This document shows, piece after piece, positions 29,146 through 38,350 of a stretch of DNA of 64,000 nt. Within the stretch, counting starts at the first letter, position 1. Every line of letters starts with the position of its first letter. The position numbers were made by a program, and so were the translations under genes. The stretch is from Lachnospiraceae bacterium (GTDB taxonomy: Bacteria > Bacillota > Clostridia > Lachnospirales > Lachnospiraceae): assembly GCA_009911185.1 (NCBI GenBank), contig QXWW01000005.1, positions 90,940 through 154,939 of the forward strand. The letters are read 5' to 3'. Under the pieces are notes generated by a model. That model worked only from the letters and a program-made list of their open reading frames with translations, was not told the DNA's origin and searched no databases.

Positions 29146-29364
29146 CTAAACCGAATCACTCTTTTTAAATTCCACTACGTCTGCAATATCACAATCCAAC
29201 AACACACAGATATCATACAGCGTATTCAGCGTAATACTTTTGTTTTTCCGCAATGCATCCAACGTACCTGTGCTAAACCCCTTTTCTTTAATCAACATAT
29301 ACTGGCTGATATTTTTCTGCTTTAAAGTTTTCCACAAAGGTTCATAACTGATAATAGCAATCAC
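29146..29364 (-). CDS. XRE-family small DNA-binding protein, paralogue 1
   Basis: 72 residues or fewer. The Cro/CI-type helix-turn-helix fills the protein: LKQKNISQYMLIKEKGFSTG, TLDALRKNKSITLNTLYDIC, then LLDCDIADVVEF. No ATG is available. The listed start is a GTG that abuts the AAGGAA ribosome site. An ATT at 29353-29355 lies 8-10 bases after that site and would give the start (M)ISYEPLW typical of this family. About three quarters identical to the protein at 30024-30245. A palindrome (29417-29436) lies over its promoter region, which suggests autoregulation. Confidence 0.8.
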   Translation of the reverse strand: MIAIISYEPLWKTLKQKNISQYMLIKEKGFSTGTLDALRKNKSITLNTLYDICVLLDCDIADVVEFKKSDSV

Positions 29365-29416
29365 TTCCTTAACTACAAATTATATTGTAATTATAGGAAA
29401 ATACAGATTCCAATAC

Positions 29417-29436
29417 ATTGCCGAGTTTTCGGCAAT
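29417..29436. promoter_or_regulatory. Operator-like palindrome upstream of XRE paralogue 1
   Basis: ATTGCCGA-GTTT-TCGGCAAT, perfect 8-bp arms, about 55 bases before the XRE start. It shares the ATTGCCG/CGGCAAT ends with the site at 30288-30317. Confidence 0.65.
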
Positions 29437-29466
29437 TATGTTTTCTCAGCGCTCTGTTTTTGCCAC

Positions 29467-29525
29467 TTGATTATAGCCGTATATTCGGCTATAATCTTTA
29501 ATATAAACCAGCCGTATATCCGGCT
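29467..29525 (+). promoter_or_regulatory. Promoter of the 126-residue gene with palindromes in the spacer and downstream
   Basis: TTGATT (29467-29472), a 17-base spacer and TATAAT (29490-29495). The palindrome TTATAGCCG-TATATT-CGGCTATAA (29471-29494) fills the spacer. A second one, AGCCG-TATATC-CGGCT (29510-29525), lies near the expected transcription start. A bound repressor would cover both. Confidence 0.7.
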
Positions 29526-29547
29526 ATACCAAGGAGTATGACGCACA

Positions 29548-29928
29548 TTGAACAAACATAATTTTGAACTTGAAACAGAAAAAGAACAAACTTTATTTTT
29601 TTCTCTATGCAGCCCGGAAGACCGGCAGAAACTAACCCGGGAAATTCCCATGTCATTTCGCGACTTTTTGCGTATCAGCTACATCCTCTTCTTTATGGAT
29701 TTTAATTACTATGAAACCTATATAAACGAACTGTTCCCGGAATATTACAAGAAAAAAGAACATATGCTGATACGCCATATTGAGATTATGCTGGAATACC
29801 CCAATTATTATAAGGATGAAGGCGTGGAAGAACAAATCAGAAGCTGGCTGACAGATTTTTGCGACCAGGTCAAAGACAAGACAATGCAAAAAGCCTGCCG
29901 CAAAAAATTAGAAATATACCTTGATTAG
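29548..29928 (+). CDS. Uncharacterised 126-residue protein
   Basis: I do not recognise a family. It starts with TTG, 11 bases after AAGGAG; no suitable ATG exists. The sequence is helical and charged, with tyrosine-rich middle segments (FFMDFNYYETYINELFPEYY, LEYPNYYKDEGVEEQI) and a basic C-terminus (KACRKKLEIYLD). There is no signal peptide or membrane helix. It lies between two paralogous XRE regulators and has palindromes across its promoter, so it is probably the target gene of those regulators. Confidence 0.65.
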   Translation: MNKHNFELETEKEQTLFFSLCSPEDRQKLTREIPMSFRDFLRISYILFFMDFNYYETYINELFPEYYKKKEHMLIRHIEIMLEYPNYYKDEGVEEQIRSWLTDFCDQVKDKTMQKACRKKLEIYLD

Positions 29929-30023
29929 CATAAGATTCCATAAATATCCGCTTTGCGGCCATTTGTCAGGGCTGCCAATGCTGCGGCATGGCAGTCCCAA
30001 AACTTTTGCCGCTCTTTCACATT

Positions 30024-30245
30024 TCAAGTCCTCTCATCACTCTTTTTAAATTCCACCACATCTGTAATTTCACAGTCAAGCATAACACAAATATCATACA
30101 GCGTATTTAAAGTGATACTTCTATTCTTGCGCAGCGCATCCAACGTACCGGTGCTGAAATTATATTTTTTAATCAGCATATACTGGGTTATGCTCTTCCT
30201 TTTTAAAGTATTGAAAAAGGGTTCATAGCTTATAATATTAATCAC
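30024..30245 (-). CDS. XRE-family small DNA-binding protein, paralogue 2
   Basis: 73 residues or fewer. Helix-turn-helix sequence LKRKSITQYMLIKKYNFSTG, TLDALRKNRSITLNTLYDIC. It matches paralogue 1 across its whole length and also in the non-coding start region. Again there is no ATG: GTG (30243-30245) touches AAGGAA, while ATT (30234-30236) is at good spacing and aligns with the family's usual methionine. A split palindrome (30288-30317) precedes it. Confidence 0.8.
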   Translation of the reverse strand: MINIISYEPFFNTLKRKSITQYMLIKKYNFSTGTLDALRKNRSITLNTLYDICVMLDCEITDVVEFKKSDERT

Positions 30246-30287
30246 TTCCTTAATTATAATTTACAATATAATTATAGGAAAACATAA

Positions 30288-30317
30288 ATTGCCGTACATT
30301 ACCGAATATACGGCAAT
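30288..30317. promoter_or_regulatory. Operator-like palindrome upstream of XRE paralogue 2
   Basis: ATTGCCGTA and TACGGCAAT arms separated by 12 bases. The interior contains CCGAATATACGGC, the reverse complement of the core of the 29471-29494 palindrome. The same half-sites thus recur at three promoters. Confidence 0.65.
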
Positions 30318-30496
30318 ATTCGCAGCGCGTAACGCATTACTCGTAGCAGCTGCTTTTCGGCGCTTATTCTTACAATCACGTTTCTCAATACCGTATGGTT
30401 CCTTGCGGAAGGCGCTTGGCAAGTTACCGGCAGGCGCAAGAGGCAAGCTGATTTTAAATGATGTAACGGCAAGCATAGAATAAGGAGGAGCACATA

Positions 30497-30936
30497 ATGA
30501 ATCATACAGTTTTACAGACAAAGGGACTTTGCAAGACATATATCGTAAACAAACATCAGAACAATGTGTTGAAAAGCGTCACTCTGACAATCAGTGAGGG
30601 CGAAATGGCAGCGGTCATGGGACCCTCCGGTTCAGGTAAAAGCACGCTGCTCTACTGTGTTTCGTGAATGGACAAAGTGACCGCAGGCGAGGCGTTCTTT
30701 AACGGCAGGGAAACGGCAAAGCTTGGTGATAAGAAGCTTGCAAGGCTCAGACCTGACGAAATGGGCTTTATTTTTCAGCAGATATACATGATGAAAAATC
30801 TTTCGGTATTTGATAATATCATTTTCCTGCGGTAAAATCAAAAAAGAATATGGATCATTTTGACGGCGGTGACAAGGAGCTTCGTGACCGTGAAAGAGGA
30901 CACAACAACTGGCTTATGGAACAGGTTAAACTTTGA
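30497..30936 (+). pseudogene. Decayed ABC transporter ATP-binding gene
   Basis: Begins with a good ribosome site (AAGGAGGAG) and an intact Walker A (GPSGSGKST), and closely matches the ATPase at 35374-36135. It then has a nonsense TGA at 30665-30667 where the intact copy reads Gly in VSGMD. A one-base deletion follows near 30826. A large internal deletion removes the signature and Walker B region and joins onto a C-terminus (HNNWLMEQ) that matches NNWLLELGW of the intact copy. Just upstream, a tail reading VTASIE-stop resembles the end of the permease at 35348. This is the wreck of a second permease-ATPase pair. Confidence 0.85.
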
Positions 30937-31011
30937 GAAGAAAGTCATACAGAAATATGATATACTATGGAGTGATTTTAGTTTTCAAAGGAAAGGTGTA
31001 AAACAAGAAAT

Positions 31012-31674
31012 ATGCTGGATATATTAATTGTAGAAGATAACAAAGAAATAGGTATTTTGCTGTGTGATTTTCTGCGTAAGGAGAACTACACGGTCAGTGT
31101 GGCTCAGACCGGAGAAAAAGCTTTGGAATTGTATGAAAAATATGGCGCCAGAGTGATCGTGCTGGATATTATGCTTCCAGGAATGGATGGATTTGCGGTT
31201 TGTTCTAAGATTAGGGAAACTTCCAATACCCATATTCTAATTGCCAGCGCCAGGGTGGAAAAGAATGATAAATTAAAAGGCTTAAATCTTGGTGCGGACG
31301 ATTACATTGAGAAACCTTATGACGTAGATATTCTAATCGCCAAGATCAAAGGTATTTTTAAAAGAAAATATGGTCAGGCGGAGATTGTAGAAGGGAATAT
31401 GCGCTTGAATACCGTGCAGAAGTCGCTATATGTAGACGGACAGAAAAAAGAAGTGACCGAAAAGGAGTTTGAACTGCTAAAGCTGCTGATCGAGAATAAG
31501 AATGTAACGATGAAGAAGGAGTATTTGTTCAATACCGTTTGGGGAAGTGACAGTGATTCAGAGGTGCAAACACTGACGGTACATATTAAGTGGCTTAGGG
31601 AAAAAATAGAAGAAGAACCTAAAAAGCCCAGGCATATTATTACGGAGTGGGGAGTAGGATATCGGTTTGAGTAA
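31012..31674 (+). CDS. OmpR/PhoB-family response regulator
   Basis: 220 residues. The receiver domain has acidic residues in LIVEDN, the phospho-acceptor Asp in VIVLDIMLPGMDG (about residue 51) and the Lys in YIEKPYD. The C-terminal winged helix (EKEFELLKLLIENKNVTMKK, VQTLTVHIKWLREKI) binds DNA. Its stop overlaps the kinase start. With the permease and ATPase downstream it forms a BceRS-BceAB-type unit, a type that usually senses and removes cell-wall-active peptides. It is the first intact gene of the unit. Confidence 0.93.
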   Translation: MLDILIVEDNKEIGILLCDFLRKENYTVSVAQTGEKALELYEKYGARVIVLDIMLPGMDGFAVCSKIRETSNTHILIASARVEKNDKLKGLNLGADDYIEKPYDVDILIAKIKGIFKRKYGQAEIVEGNMRLNTVQKSLYVDGQKKEVTEKEFELLKLLIENKNVTMKKEYLFNTVWGSDSDSEVQTLTVHIKWLREKIEEEPKKPRHIITEWGVGYRFE

Positions 31675-32902
31675 ATTTAAAATGTTTACACTTTGGATTG
31701 TCATTGTTGAAATATTGCTTATAGTGTCAGTGAACGGATTGTATTTTTATCAAAATAATGGCGATGATGGAAGATTATATCTTGTGGAAGCAAGGCGTGT
31801 GATTAAGGAAATAGAAGAACAAAAACTAAAAGCTTCCGAAATAGAAGCAATGAGTTTAGATAAGTATGAAACGATCGTCGGAATCGAAAAGTTTGCTGCG
31901 GGAGGATCCTGTGATAATGATTATTTAGTGGAAGAAATAGACGGCAGACTGTATCGGATAGAATATGCGGAGGGAAGAAGCTCACGACTGCCTTTGTATA
32001 TCAATATTTCACTGCTTGGTATGATGATTGTGACGATCATTGTGCTTTTGTATGTGTATCATAAAGTCCTAAAGCCTTTTTGGGATATGAGTGATTTATC
32101 TTATGAGCTGGCGAAAGGGAATCTGTCTATGCCCGTTAAACAGGAAAAAAGTAAGCTGTTTGGGCGTTTCCTGTGGGGAATGGACATGCTTCGTGAAAAA
32201 CTGGAAGATAATAAGGAGAAAGAACTCGCATTTCAAAAGGAACGGAAAACGTTGATTCTTTCTTTGTCGCATGATATTAAAACGCCGCTTTCTTCCATTG
32301 AATTATATTCCAAAGCGTTGTCAGAGGATTTGTATGACTCAAAGGAAAAAAGGAAGGAAGCTTTGCAGGGGATTGCAAAGAATGTAAAAGAAATAAAGGG
32401 ATATGTGGATGAGATCGTAACGGCATCCAGAGAAGATTTCCTTAATCTGGAGGTAATTGCGGGAGAGTATTACCTCTCAGAGGTTATGAAAATCACGAAA
32501 AGCTATTATAAAGATAAGCTGTCTGTCATCCATACGGAATTTCAAGTGGAGGAAACTGCGGAATGTCTTGTCAAGGGGGATAAGGACCGCATGGCAGAGG
32601 TGGTGCAGAACGTTATGGAAAATGCCATAAAATATGGGGACGGTAAACGCATCCGCATATCGTTTGGGGAGGAAGAGGACTGTAAATTGATACATATAGA
32701 GAACACAGGATGTAATCTGAAAAAAGAGGAGCTTCCCAATCTTTTCGATTCCTTTTATCGCGGGAGTAATAGCAGCGGTATGAAAGGGAGCGGCCTTGGG
32801 CTTTACATCTGCAAAACACTGATGCGTAAAATGGATGGTGAGATGTTTGCACAAATGAAGGAAGATGTTTTTTGTGTGACGATAGTAGTTAGAAAAGCAT
32901 AA
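31667..32902 (+). CDS. Sensor histidine kinase
   Basis: 411 residues. Two membrane helices (about 7-28 and 111-133) flank an outside loop of about 80 residues. A HAMP-like linker follows, then the H-box LSLSHDIKTPLSSIELY with the phosphorylated His, the N-box QNVMENAIKYGDG and the G-box GSGLGLYICKTLM. It starts with TTG inside the response regulator's last codons (AGGA 7 bases upstream); an ATG at 31682 is an alternative. The outside loop is longer than in BceS-type kinases, so it may detect a ligand directly. Confidence 0.92.
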   Translation: MSKFKMFTLWIVIVEILLIVSVNGLYFYQNNGDDGRLYLVEARRVIKEIEEQKLKASEIEAMSLDKYETIVGIEKFAAGGSCDNDYLVEEIDGRLYRIEYAEGRSSRLPLYINISLLGMMIVTIIVLLYVYHKVLKPFWDMSDLSYELAKGNLSMPVKQEKSKLFGRFLWGMDMLREKLEDNKEKELAFQKERKTLILSLSHDIKTPLSSIELYSKALSEDLYDSKEKRKEALQGIAKNVKEIKGYVDEIVTASREDFLNLEVIAGEYYLSEVMKITKSYYKDKLSVIHTEFQVEETAECLVKGDKDRMAEVVQNVMENAIKYGDGKRIRISFGEEEDCKLIHIENTGCNLKKEELPNLFDSFYRGSNSSGMKGSGLGLYICKTLMRKMDGEMFAQMKEDVFCVTIVVRKA

Positions 32903-32975
32903 TGGATACATTTAAGGATTATTTAATAATTTCTCTTGTAGAATTAATCCAGAAGCAAGAGAAAGGAGAAACAAA

Positions 32976-35348
32976 ATGTATCTGAACATACTAAAAAAAG
33001 ACTTGAAACGAAAAAAGGCAATGAATATGATTCTTCTGTTATTTATCATTCTTGCCACTATGTTCGTGTCGTCGAGTGTAAACAATATTATAAATGTTAC
33101 CACGGCGCTGGACAATTATTTTGAAATGGCGGATGCGCCTGACTATATGGCGGTTGTTATGAATAAAAACCTTACCGCCAACATTGATGAAATAGTAAGC
33201 CAGGCAGACGCAGTAGAGCGCTACGCAACAGAAAACATGTTGTATTTATCGTCCGATAATTTTATCTATGAGGACGAGGATATAAGTTTCAGGAGCGGTG
33301 CGGGTACGAGTTCAGTTCAGAGCGACATTTGCATGAATTGTTTTCTTTCTGATGGCAGTATCCTTGAAGCGGCCAGGCAGGGAGAGTTTTATATGGCGGA
33401 AAGTATGGCGGACAATCTCGGCGTTGAGGTGGGCGATAAGCTTACCATAGAAGTAAACGGTGTAAGCCGTGAATTTGTTCTTGCAGATAAAATAAAGGAT
33501 GCGGTTTTCGGGTCAAAGCAGCTGGGTATTACCCGTTATATCATAAGCGAGGAGGATTTTAATGCTTTCCTTTCCGCAGAAAACACGGAAGAATATTACG
33601 GCGGCGCTCTTGTCTACCTGTATTCTTCCGATATGGAATCGGTTCTGCCGCAGATAAAGCCGTTAGTAAATAATAGTATTTTAACAATGGATCGGGCTTT
33701 TATGAAATTCTGCTATGTTTTTGATATGATAGTGGTAGGCATTCTGCTTGTGGTAAGTATAATCCTTATTATAATAGCATTTGTGGTTTTACGTTTTACC
33801 ATTTCCTTTACACTTTCCGAGGAATTCCGCGAAATCGGCGTAATGAAGGCTATTGGTATCGGTAATTTTAAAATCCGGGGCTTATACCTTGTAAAGTATG
33901 TGGGGCTTTCCATAATCGGTGCGGCGGTTGGCCTTGCTTTCAGTTTCCCTTTTGGGGAAATGCTTATGGACGTTTCCTCTCCGACGATTATTGCCGGAAA
34001 CCAGAGTCCGGTTTTGGTAAATATTCTCTGTGCGGCGCTGGTAATTACGGTCATTCTGGGGTTCTGCTACGGCTGTACGGGCAAAGTCAGGAAAATGACG
34101 CCCATTGACGCGATCAGAAACGGCCAGACAGGTGAACGCTTCCGTAAAAAGAGTGTAATGTGTCTTGGCAGGTCTAAGCTTCCGGCAGTGCCTTTCCTTG
34201 CATTGAATGATATTGTAAGCAGCCCCAGGCGTTACAGCATTATCACACTTACATTCTTCCTCTGTTTATCCCTTTTGTTTATACTTTCGGCATCCGTTTC
34301 CACTATGAACAGCGGCAGCCTTGTTTCGGCATTCGGCTTGGCGGACTGTGACATAGCCCTTGACAGTAAAATTATGGAATGTATGTTGGAAGGCGGACAC
34401 GAAAAGCTTGAAAAGCACCTTGACGATATGGAACGGATCCTTGCCGAAAATGGCATTCCGGCAAAATGCTATCAGGAAATGTTGTTTAATCTGCCAGTAG
34501 CATTTGAAGAAAACGAGAGCAATATCGGCATCTGGCAGGGTACCGGCACGACAATGGATATGTACGAATACACCACAGGAACAATACCGCAGAATACCGA
34601 TGAAATTGCAATAACACGGATTGCTGCGGATAAGCTGGGCGTAGGTATCGGTGATACCGTTACGATTCGAACCATTGACGGAGATAAGGAATTTATCATT
34701 TCGGCGTTCTTCCAGTCAATGAATATGCAGGGCAGCGACATACGGCTCCACCGCGATGCGTACATAAATTATGTTCAGGCAGCGGGTGCTCCCAATACGC
34801 AGATCATGTTTACAGATAACCCCGGCAGTAAAGAGATAAAACAGAGGATAGAAAAAATTCAGGAAATTTTTCCCGATTACGAGAATATAAAAACCTGTGA
34901 AGAAGCAGTAGCGGATATGCTGGGTGTTACGGATGTTTTCGCCGCAGTCAAATCCTTTATCGTTATTCTTACAATCATCTTAACCGCGCTGATAACCGTG
35001 CTTATGGAGTGTTCCTTTATCGCAAAGGAGCAGGGAGAAATCGCGCTTATGAAAGCAATTGGCACACGAAACGGAAATATCTACGCATACCACGCATTGC
35101 GGTTTGCATTTGTGGGAATGATTGCGGTAATTATCGGTGAAATTTTCGCAATACCCCTGACGCACCTCTGCTTTGACCCGATCTTTAAAATGATGGGTTT
35201 GGAGCTTGCAGTTGATTACGTTATCAACCCTGTTGAAATGTATCTTATCTTTCCGCTTGTGATTCTTGTTACAACAACCGCAAGTGCATTCCTGACCTCG
35301 CTTTATACAAGAAAGATCAAGTCTTCCGACACTGCTAATATTGAATAA
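32976..35348 (+). CDS. FtsX-like ABC transporter permease
   Basis: 790 residues. An N-terminal helix (MILLLFIILATMFVSSS) is followed by a long outside domain to about residue 240, three helices with the FtsX core (EEFREIGVMKAIGIGNFKIR), a second outside domain, and a matching C-terminal core (EQGEIALMKAIGTRNGNIYA). This two-core layout fits MacB/LolC-like or bacitracin-type permeases, which act on peptides or lipids at the membrane rather than pumping small solutes. It has a strong ribosome site. The ATPase follows 25 bases downstream. Confidence 0.9.
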   Translation: MYLNILKKDLKRKKAMNMILLLFIILATMFVSSSVNNIINVTTALDNYFEMADAPDYMAVVMNKNLTANIDEIVSQADAVERYATENMLYLSSDNFIYEDEDISFRSGAGTSSVQSDICMNCFLSDGSILEAARQGEFYMAESMADNLGVEVGDKLTIEVNGVSREFVLADKIKDAVFGSKQLGITRYIISEEDFNAFLSAENTEEYYGGALVYLYSSDMESVLPQIKPLVNNSILTMDRAFMKFCYVFDMIVVGILLVVSIILIIIAFVVLRFTISFTLSEEFREIGVMKAIGIGNFKIRGLYLVKYVGLSIIGAAVGLAFSFPFGEMLMDVSSPTIIAGNQSPVLVNILCAALVITVILGFCYGCTGKVRKMTPIDAIRNGQTGERFRKKSVMCLGRSKLPAVPFLALNDIVSSPRRYSIITLTFFLCLSLLFILSASVSTMNSGSLVSAFGLADCDIALDSKIMECMLEGGHEKLEKHLDDMERILAENGIPAKCYQEMLFNLPVAFEENESNIGIWQGTGTTMDMYEYTTGTIPQNTDEIAITRIAADKLGVGIGDTVTIRTIDGDKEFIISAFFQSMNMQGSDIRLHRDAYINYVQAAGAPNTQIMFTDNPGSKEIKQRIEKIQEIFPDYENIKTCEEAVADMLGVTDVFAAVKSFIVILTIILTALITVLMECSFIAKEQGEIALMKAIGTRNGNIYAYHALRFAFVGMIAVIIGEIFAIPLTHLCFDPIFKMMGLELAVDYVINPVEMYLIFPLVILVTTTASAFLTSLYTRKIKSSDTANIE

Positions 35349-35373
35349 AAACGGAATCAGAAAGGAAAACATT

Positions 35374-36135
35374 ATGAATATTTTAGAAGTAAAAGACCTC
35401 TGTAAAACATATATCGTAAACAAACGTCAGAACAACGTTTTGAAAAATGTGAACTTTACCGTTTCCAAAGGAGAAATGGTAGCCGTTATGGGTCCGTCAG
35501 GGTCAGGTAAATCCACGCTCCTGTATGCCGTTTCGGGCATGGACTCCGTTACCGCAGGCGAAGTGAAATTCTGTGAAAAAAACATTGCCAAAATGGGTGA
35601 AAAGGAGCTTGCAAACTTACGTCTTGACGAAATGGGATTTATCTTTCAACAGATGTATATGCTTAAAAATCTGACCGTTCTCGATAATATCATTCTTCCT
35701 GCGGTACAATCTGATAAGAATACCGAAACACGTAAAGAAACGACCCGGCGTGGACAGGACTTAATGCGTAAGCTTGGTATTATTGATATTGCCGATAACG
35801 ACATCAATGAAGTTTCGGGAGGGCAGCTCCAGAGAGCATGCATCTGTAGAAGTATGATCAATATGCCCGAGGTTTTATTTGCGGATGAACCTACGGGAGC
35901 TTTGAACAGGACTACGTCAAACGAGGTAATGGAGGAATTGGTAAAGTTAAACAAAGAAGGAACAACGATCATGATGGTAACCCATGATGCAAAGGTTGCC
36001 GCGAAATGTTCCAGAGTGTTATATATTGTAGATGGCAACATTAAGGGCGAATATATAAGTCCTAAAGATTTAGAGATGAAAGAAAAGGATAGGGAGAAAC
36101 TGTTAAATAACTGGTTATTGGAATTGGGGTGGTAA
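35374..36135 (+). CDS. ABC transporter ATP-binding protein (BceA/MacB type)
   Basis: 253 residues. Walker A GPSGSGKST, Q-loop FIFQQMYML, signature VSGGQLQRACICRSM, Walker B VLFADEPTGAL and H-loop MVTHD. It powers the permease just upstream. The start at 35374 has AGAAAGGA 7 bases ahead; an in-frame ATG at 35341 overlaps the permease stop and lacks a ribosome site. A dead paralogue lies at 30497-30936. Confidence 0.93.
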   Translation: MNILEVKDLCKTYIVNKRQNNVLKNVNFTVSKGEMVAVMGPSGSGKSTLLYAVSGMDSVTAGEVKFCEKNIAKMGEKELANLRLDEMGFIFQQMYMLKNLTVLDNIILPAVQSDKNTETRKETTRRGQDLMRKLGIIDIADNDINEVSGGQLQRACICRSMINMPEVLFADEPTGALNRTTSNEVMEELVKLNKEGTTIMMVTHDAKVAAKCSRVLYIVDGNIKGEYISPKDLEMKEKDREKLLNNWLLELGW

Positions 36136-36221
36136 ATTTTTTGGGATTACATTCCTTATGGGGCTGGTGATACTTGAAAAATCTTTGTTGATATGGTACA
36201 GGACTTGTAGGTGGTGATCTT

Positions 36222-36341
36222 ATGACCAATATTCTGATAGTAGAAGACGATCTAGTACATCGGATATTAAATAATCGACAGTTTCATCGCTCTGCTGCGA
36301 CAGGATTTATTTCGTCCATTTTATATGTCCATGATAAATAA
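36222..36341 (+). pseudogene. Cut-off start of another response regulator
   Basis: Begins ATG and reads MTNILIVEDD, the start of a receiver domain, then turns into unrelated sequence (LVHRILNNRQ) and stops after 39 residues. It lies 86 bases after the ATPase stop, which suggests a further two-component gene once followed. A transposase fragment now occupies the adjoining DNA. Confidence 0.65.
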
Positions 36342-36361
36342 TTGGGTCTGCATTTATCTCA

Positions 36362-36847
36362 TCAAAATATCGGTAAATGCGTTCCGATAATTTTCAGATA
36401 CTTTTGCAGCCAGGGTTTTGTTACCGTCTTCAGGCGTGGGTAACCTGCTTCCTCTGCATGGTACTGTATATGTTTATGTAATACTTCCAGTGTCCACAGT
36501 TCAGCGGCATACCCCAAACCGCACGGCTTCCGGCAGACAATGCTGATAATCCAGGCTTTGGCGTCATCGGTGATTTCAGGCGGACGCCCTGAGCGTTCAT
36601 CATCAAAAAGGGAAAGATTCATTCCGCTTGCATTGTATCGGTCGATGCAGCAGCGTACTGTATTTACAGCGACACCGAGATTATCGGCAATTATTCTATC
36701 AGGCTTTGCCTGCGATTTCCAAAGCAGCATCCAGGCACGGTCTACAACCTGTGCCTGAATTGTTCTGGTTTTAATAAGCGATTTAAGATAAGCCTGTTCC
36801 TCATTTGATAATGTTTTCGTTGTACTAGAAGAACAGAGCACTGTCAT
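36362..36847 (-). pseudogene. IS630-family transposase, N-terminal fragment
   Basis: 161 residues. IS630-type helix-turn-helix region: RTIQAQVVDRAWMLLWKSQ, IADNLGVAVNTVRCCIDRYN, then FDDERSGRPPEITDDAKAWI and a second HTH ending KPWLQKYLK. The reading then diverges and stops, so the DDE catalytic domain is absent. Its ATG lies 3 bases after the ABC-F stop codon. I did not find clean terminal inverted repeats. Confidence 0.75.
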
Positions 36848-36849
36848 TG

Positions 36850-38313
36850 CTATGCTATAGTTACCACCCTGGTTGCCACCTGCTCCCGAAATGCCCTGTC
36901 ATGCTCAACCAGCAGCATAGCAGGCGTATATTCTTTGATAAGTTCTTCTATCTGTATGCGGGAATAGACATCAACAAAATTAAGCGGTTCGTCCCAGACG
37001 TACAAATGCGCCTGCTGACACAGGCTTTGAGCCAGCAATGTCTTTTTCTTCTGCCCTTCGGAAAACGCAGCCATATCCTTCTCAAACTGCTCTCTCCCAA
37101 AATCCAGTTTCCGCAGAAGAGTCTTAAACAACGTTTCATCTATCTGCTGTTCTCTGGCGAAATCAGACAACGAGCCTTTCAGAAAAGATGTATCCTGGGG
37201 AACATAGGAAATCACAAGCCCGCTGCCGACAGTAACCGTGCCCGTATGCCGTATCTCCTTTCCCATCAGAATCTTCATCAGACTGCTCTTTCCGCTGCCG
37301 TTTCCCCCGTCTAGTACAATCCTCTCTCCCCGCCGCACTGTAAAAGATACCGGTTTGCAAACCATGTTTTTACCATACCAGACTGCCGTCTCCGCAAAAG
37401 ATACCAATGTATCTGTATGATACGGCAATGGAAACATTTTTAAGTGTTCTGCAGTTTCCACATTTTTCAAAAGTCCTGATTTTTCCTTCACCGCCTGATT
37501 CTGCCTTGCTTCTATAGATTTGGAACGTTTCATCATTTTTGCCGCCTTGTGACCTACAAAACCTTTATCAGCCGCGCCGATTTTGGAGGCTTCCACCTGT
37601 GCGGACCATACAGCGGAACGTTTTGCCGCCTGCCGCAAACGGCTGATATCTTTTTGCAGACGCTCGTTTCGTGCCATTTCAAACTCCTGCTGCCTTAAAA
37701 AGTTTTTCATCCAGGTGGAAAAATTGCCGGCCTGTACCTGTATATCCGCCCTGTTCAGAGAAAGGATATGGTCCACGCACTCGTCTAAAAAATAACGGTC
37801 ATGGGAAACCAATAAAAACCCCTTCTTTTTGCTCAGATAGGAAGACAATATCTGCCTGGCTTTGGCATCCAGATGGTTCGTCGGCTCGTCAATCAGCAAA
37901 AAACGCCCTTCCCTGAGGAAAAGCGCTGCCAGAAGCGTCTTTGTCTGCTCTCCGTTCGACAACGTCTCAAAAGACCTCCAAAGCGCCTCTGGCGGCACTC
38001 CAAGATAAGATAATTCTCGCATCAATTCCCATTCCTCAGCCTGGGGACAAATTTCCAGTAAAATTTCCTCTGTCAGGCAACTCTTATCTGATATATGATA
38101 GGGAAAATAATCAAACGATACAGAACTGGTAATCTTTCCACTGTATTCATACTTTCCCTGTAAAAGATTCAGAAAGGTTGTCTTTCCTCTTCCGTTTCTC
38201 CCCACAAATCCCAACTTCCAATCTGTATCAATCTGAAAATTTACATGTTCAAATATATTTTCATAACTGGACGGATAAGAAAACGTCAGATTTTCCACTT
38301 TTATCATTGACAT
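36850..38313 (-). CDS. Lsa/CplR-type ABC-F ribosomal protection protein
   Basis: 487 residues with two ABC domains and no membrane helices. Domain 1 has Walker A GRNGRGKTT, signature LSNGEQTK and LLIDEPTNHLD. Domain 2 has Walker A GNGSGKSS, SEGQKKK and VWDEPLNFVD. The linker between them (about 190-300, basic and helical) is the antibiotic-resistance-determining arm. The overall resemblance is to Lsa proteins, which displace lincosamides, pleuromutilins and streptogramin A from the ribosome. The start at 38313 follows AAAGGAG. A leader with a small ORF and terminator precedes it, consistent with drug-induced attenuation. Confidence 0.88.
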   Translation of the reverse strand: MSMIKVENLTFSYPSSYENIFEHVNFQIDTDWKLGFVGRNGRGKTTFLNLLQGKYEYSGKITSSVSFDYFPYHISDKSCLTEEILLEICPQAEEWELMRELSYLGVPPEALWRSFETLSNGEQTKTLLAALFLREGRFLLIDEPTNHLDAKARQILSSYLSKKKGFLLVSHDRYFLDECVDHILSLNRADIQVQAGNFSTWMKNFLRQQEFEMARNERLQKDISRLRQAAKRSAVWSAQVEASKIGAADKGFVGHKAAKMMKRSKSIEARQNQAVKEKSGLLKNVETAEHLKMFPLPYHTDTLVSFAETAVWYGKNMVCKPVSFTVRRGERIVLDGGNGSGKSSLMKILMGKEIRHTGTVTVGSGLVISYVPQDTSFLKGSLSDFAREQQIDETLFKTLLRKLDFGREQFEKDMAAFSEGQKKKTLLAQSLCQQAHLYVWDEPLNFVDVYSRIQIEELIKEYTPAMLLVEHDRAFREQVATRVVTIA

Positions 38314-38350
38314 AATTTTCTCCTTTCGTGCAAACATCATGAACAAAGGA

